Positions 63,345 through 64,000 of a DNA stretch of 64,000 nt are shown here, one piece after another (within the stretch, counting starts at the first letter, position 1; each line of letters starts with the position of its first letter). This stretch comes from Haloarcula marismortui ATCC 43049 (lineage in GTDB: Archaea > Halobacteriota > Halobacteria > Halobacteriales > Haloarculaceae), in the NCBI RefSeq assembly GCF_000011085.1, contig NC_006397.1:124001-188000 (forward strand), written 5' to 3'. A program made the translations under genes and the position numbers. Below the pieces are notes generated by a model. The model did no database searches. It saw nothing but the letters and a program-made list of their open reading frames with translations, and was not told where the DNA came from.

Positions 63345-64000
63345 TCTCGAACACCACCGAGGTACGCATCGCGGACATCCTCGTTGTTTGCGATCTCTTC
63401 GGGTGTCCCGCTTGCGAGTTCTTCACCGCGAGTAAGGACGGTAATCCGGTCCGAGACACGCATCACAAGGTCGATATCGTGTTCGATGAGCATCAGCGAC
63501 CGGTCTGAGAGGACGTCATCGATAAGGTTCATTGTGGCCTGTGTTTCCTCGCTACTCATTCCGGCAGTTGGTTCATCAAGCATGATGAGATCAGGGTCTG
63601 TCGCCAGTACGAGACCCAGTTCAAGTCGGCGCTGGTCGCCGTATGCCAGTGCCTCTGCGTGCTCGTCAGCCCGGTCTCGAAGGCCGATCTGCTCCAGTAC
63701 CGTCCCAGTTTGCTCCGTGATCTCGTCGAATCCGTTCTTGTCACGGAACAGTGCCTCGCCGGGGTTGATCTCGTCACTGTGGACGGACTGGGCTGCCAGA
63801 CGCACATTTTCTCGAACGGTGAGGCCGCCGAAAACATTCGTAATCTGGAACGACCGCCCCAGTCCGCGGCCGACCCGTTCGTGTGGCGCGACGTTAGTAA
63901 TATCTTCACCCTTGAACCGAACGACGCCTTCTGACGGCGATAGTGCGCCAGTGATGAGATTAAACGTCGTTGTCTTCCCGGCCCCGTTTGGCCCGATAAC
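63341..64000 (-). CDS. livG: Second LivG-type ABC transporter ATPase (partial)
   Basis: The 5' end is outside the window; about 219 codons are visible. Walker A GPNGAGKTTTFNLITG at the window edge, Q-loop region GRSFQITNVFGGLTVRENVR, signature region ALAYGDQRRLELGLVLATDP (YGDQRR replacing LSGGQ, as in many LivG), Walker B DLIMLDEPTAGMSSEETQAT and switch SLMLIEHDIDLVM. Second branched-chain-type transporter, likely under control of the IclR gene nearby. Confidence 0.92.
   Translation of the reverse strand, partial: VIGPNGAGKTTTFNLITGALSPSEGVVRFKGEDITNVAPHERVGRGLGRSFQITNVFGGLTVRENVRLAAQSVHSDEINPGEALFRDKNGFDEITEQTGTVLEQIGLRDRADEHAEALAYGDQRRLELGLVLATDPDLIMLDEPTAGMSSEETQATMNLIDDVLSDRSLMLIEHDIDLVMRVSDRITVLTRGEELASGTPEEIANNEDVRDAYLGGVRE

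Overview
The window reads as haloarchaeal DNA. Coding is dense and proteins are acidic (Asp/Glu-rich). Many genes start at or near an AT-rich TATA-type box about 25 nt upstream, as expected for leaderless archaeal transcripts. Several families are typical of Halobacteria: DUF7576 and DUF7837-type zinc proteins, RdfA, DUF211/VIT1, FRHNIRN-type PAS histidine kinases, and ISH-type insertion sequences. A Haloarcula-like genome or megaplasmid is my best guess; that is an inference. No rRNA, tRNA or CRISPR array was recognised.

Region 1 (1-8.9 kb) is the most unusual part and looks like an archaeal polymorphic toxin locus. On the minus strand lies a ~1560-residue secreted protein: signal peptide, dockerin-like duplicated Ca-binding module, calcium-binding DxDxDG repeats, VWA domain, more such repeats, helical stalk, conserved pre-toxin segment and variable C-terminal tip. 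Its stop codon is 2 nt from a 371-residue candidate immunity gene. Downstream is an orphan tip: a near-identical pre-toxin segment joined to a different C-terminus, overlapped (ATGA) by a second candidate immunity gene that runs off the window. Divergent from the toxin is a surface-anchored cohesin-like protein, so the dockerin and its likely receptor face each other across one 82-bp promoter region.

Region 2 (9-16 kb) holds small membrane and winged-helix proteins, a CNNM/CBS protein, zinc-finger peptides and decayed gene fragments. Region 3 (16-24 kb) has a frameshifted tyrosine recombinase abutting a histidine-kinase remnant, then a 2306-residue sensor kinase with about 13 PAS and 3 GAF domains, one carrying the LOV motif GRNCRFLQ. 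Region 4 (24.2-27 kb) is a nested insertion-sequence scar: an IS6-type element with perfect 14-bp ends between a truncated transposase and a truncated lipoprotein gene.

Region 5 (27-34.9 kb) has a three-gene operon with the two halves of the plant Tm-1 protein (PEP-hydrolase-like TIM barrel and UPF0261) flanking a cupin, followed by DoxX, DUF211/VIT1, a tandem universal stress protein, an RdfA-like protein and two DUF7576 paralogues. Region 6 (35-40.2 kb) is a four-gene 2-oxoacid dehydrogenase complex (E1alpha-E1beta-E2-E3).

Region 7 (40.8-64 kb) looks like a catabolic island: a complete branched-chain amino acid-type ABC transporter with an aminotransferase and a Tat lipoprotein binding protein; a ThDP enzyme, epimerase, M24-fold protein, LLM flavin/F420 oxidoreductase, thioesterase, acyl-CoA synthetase, F420:NADP oxidoreductase-like protein, aldehyde dehydrogenase, double EthD protein and HD-domain protein; then an IclR regulator divergent from a second Liv-type ATPase pair. 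The substrate cannot be read from sequence; import, CoA activation, F420-linked redox chemistry and aldehyde oxidation are all represented.
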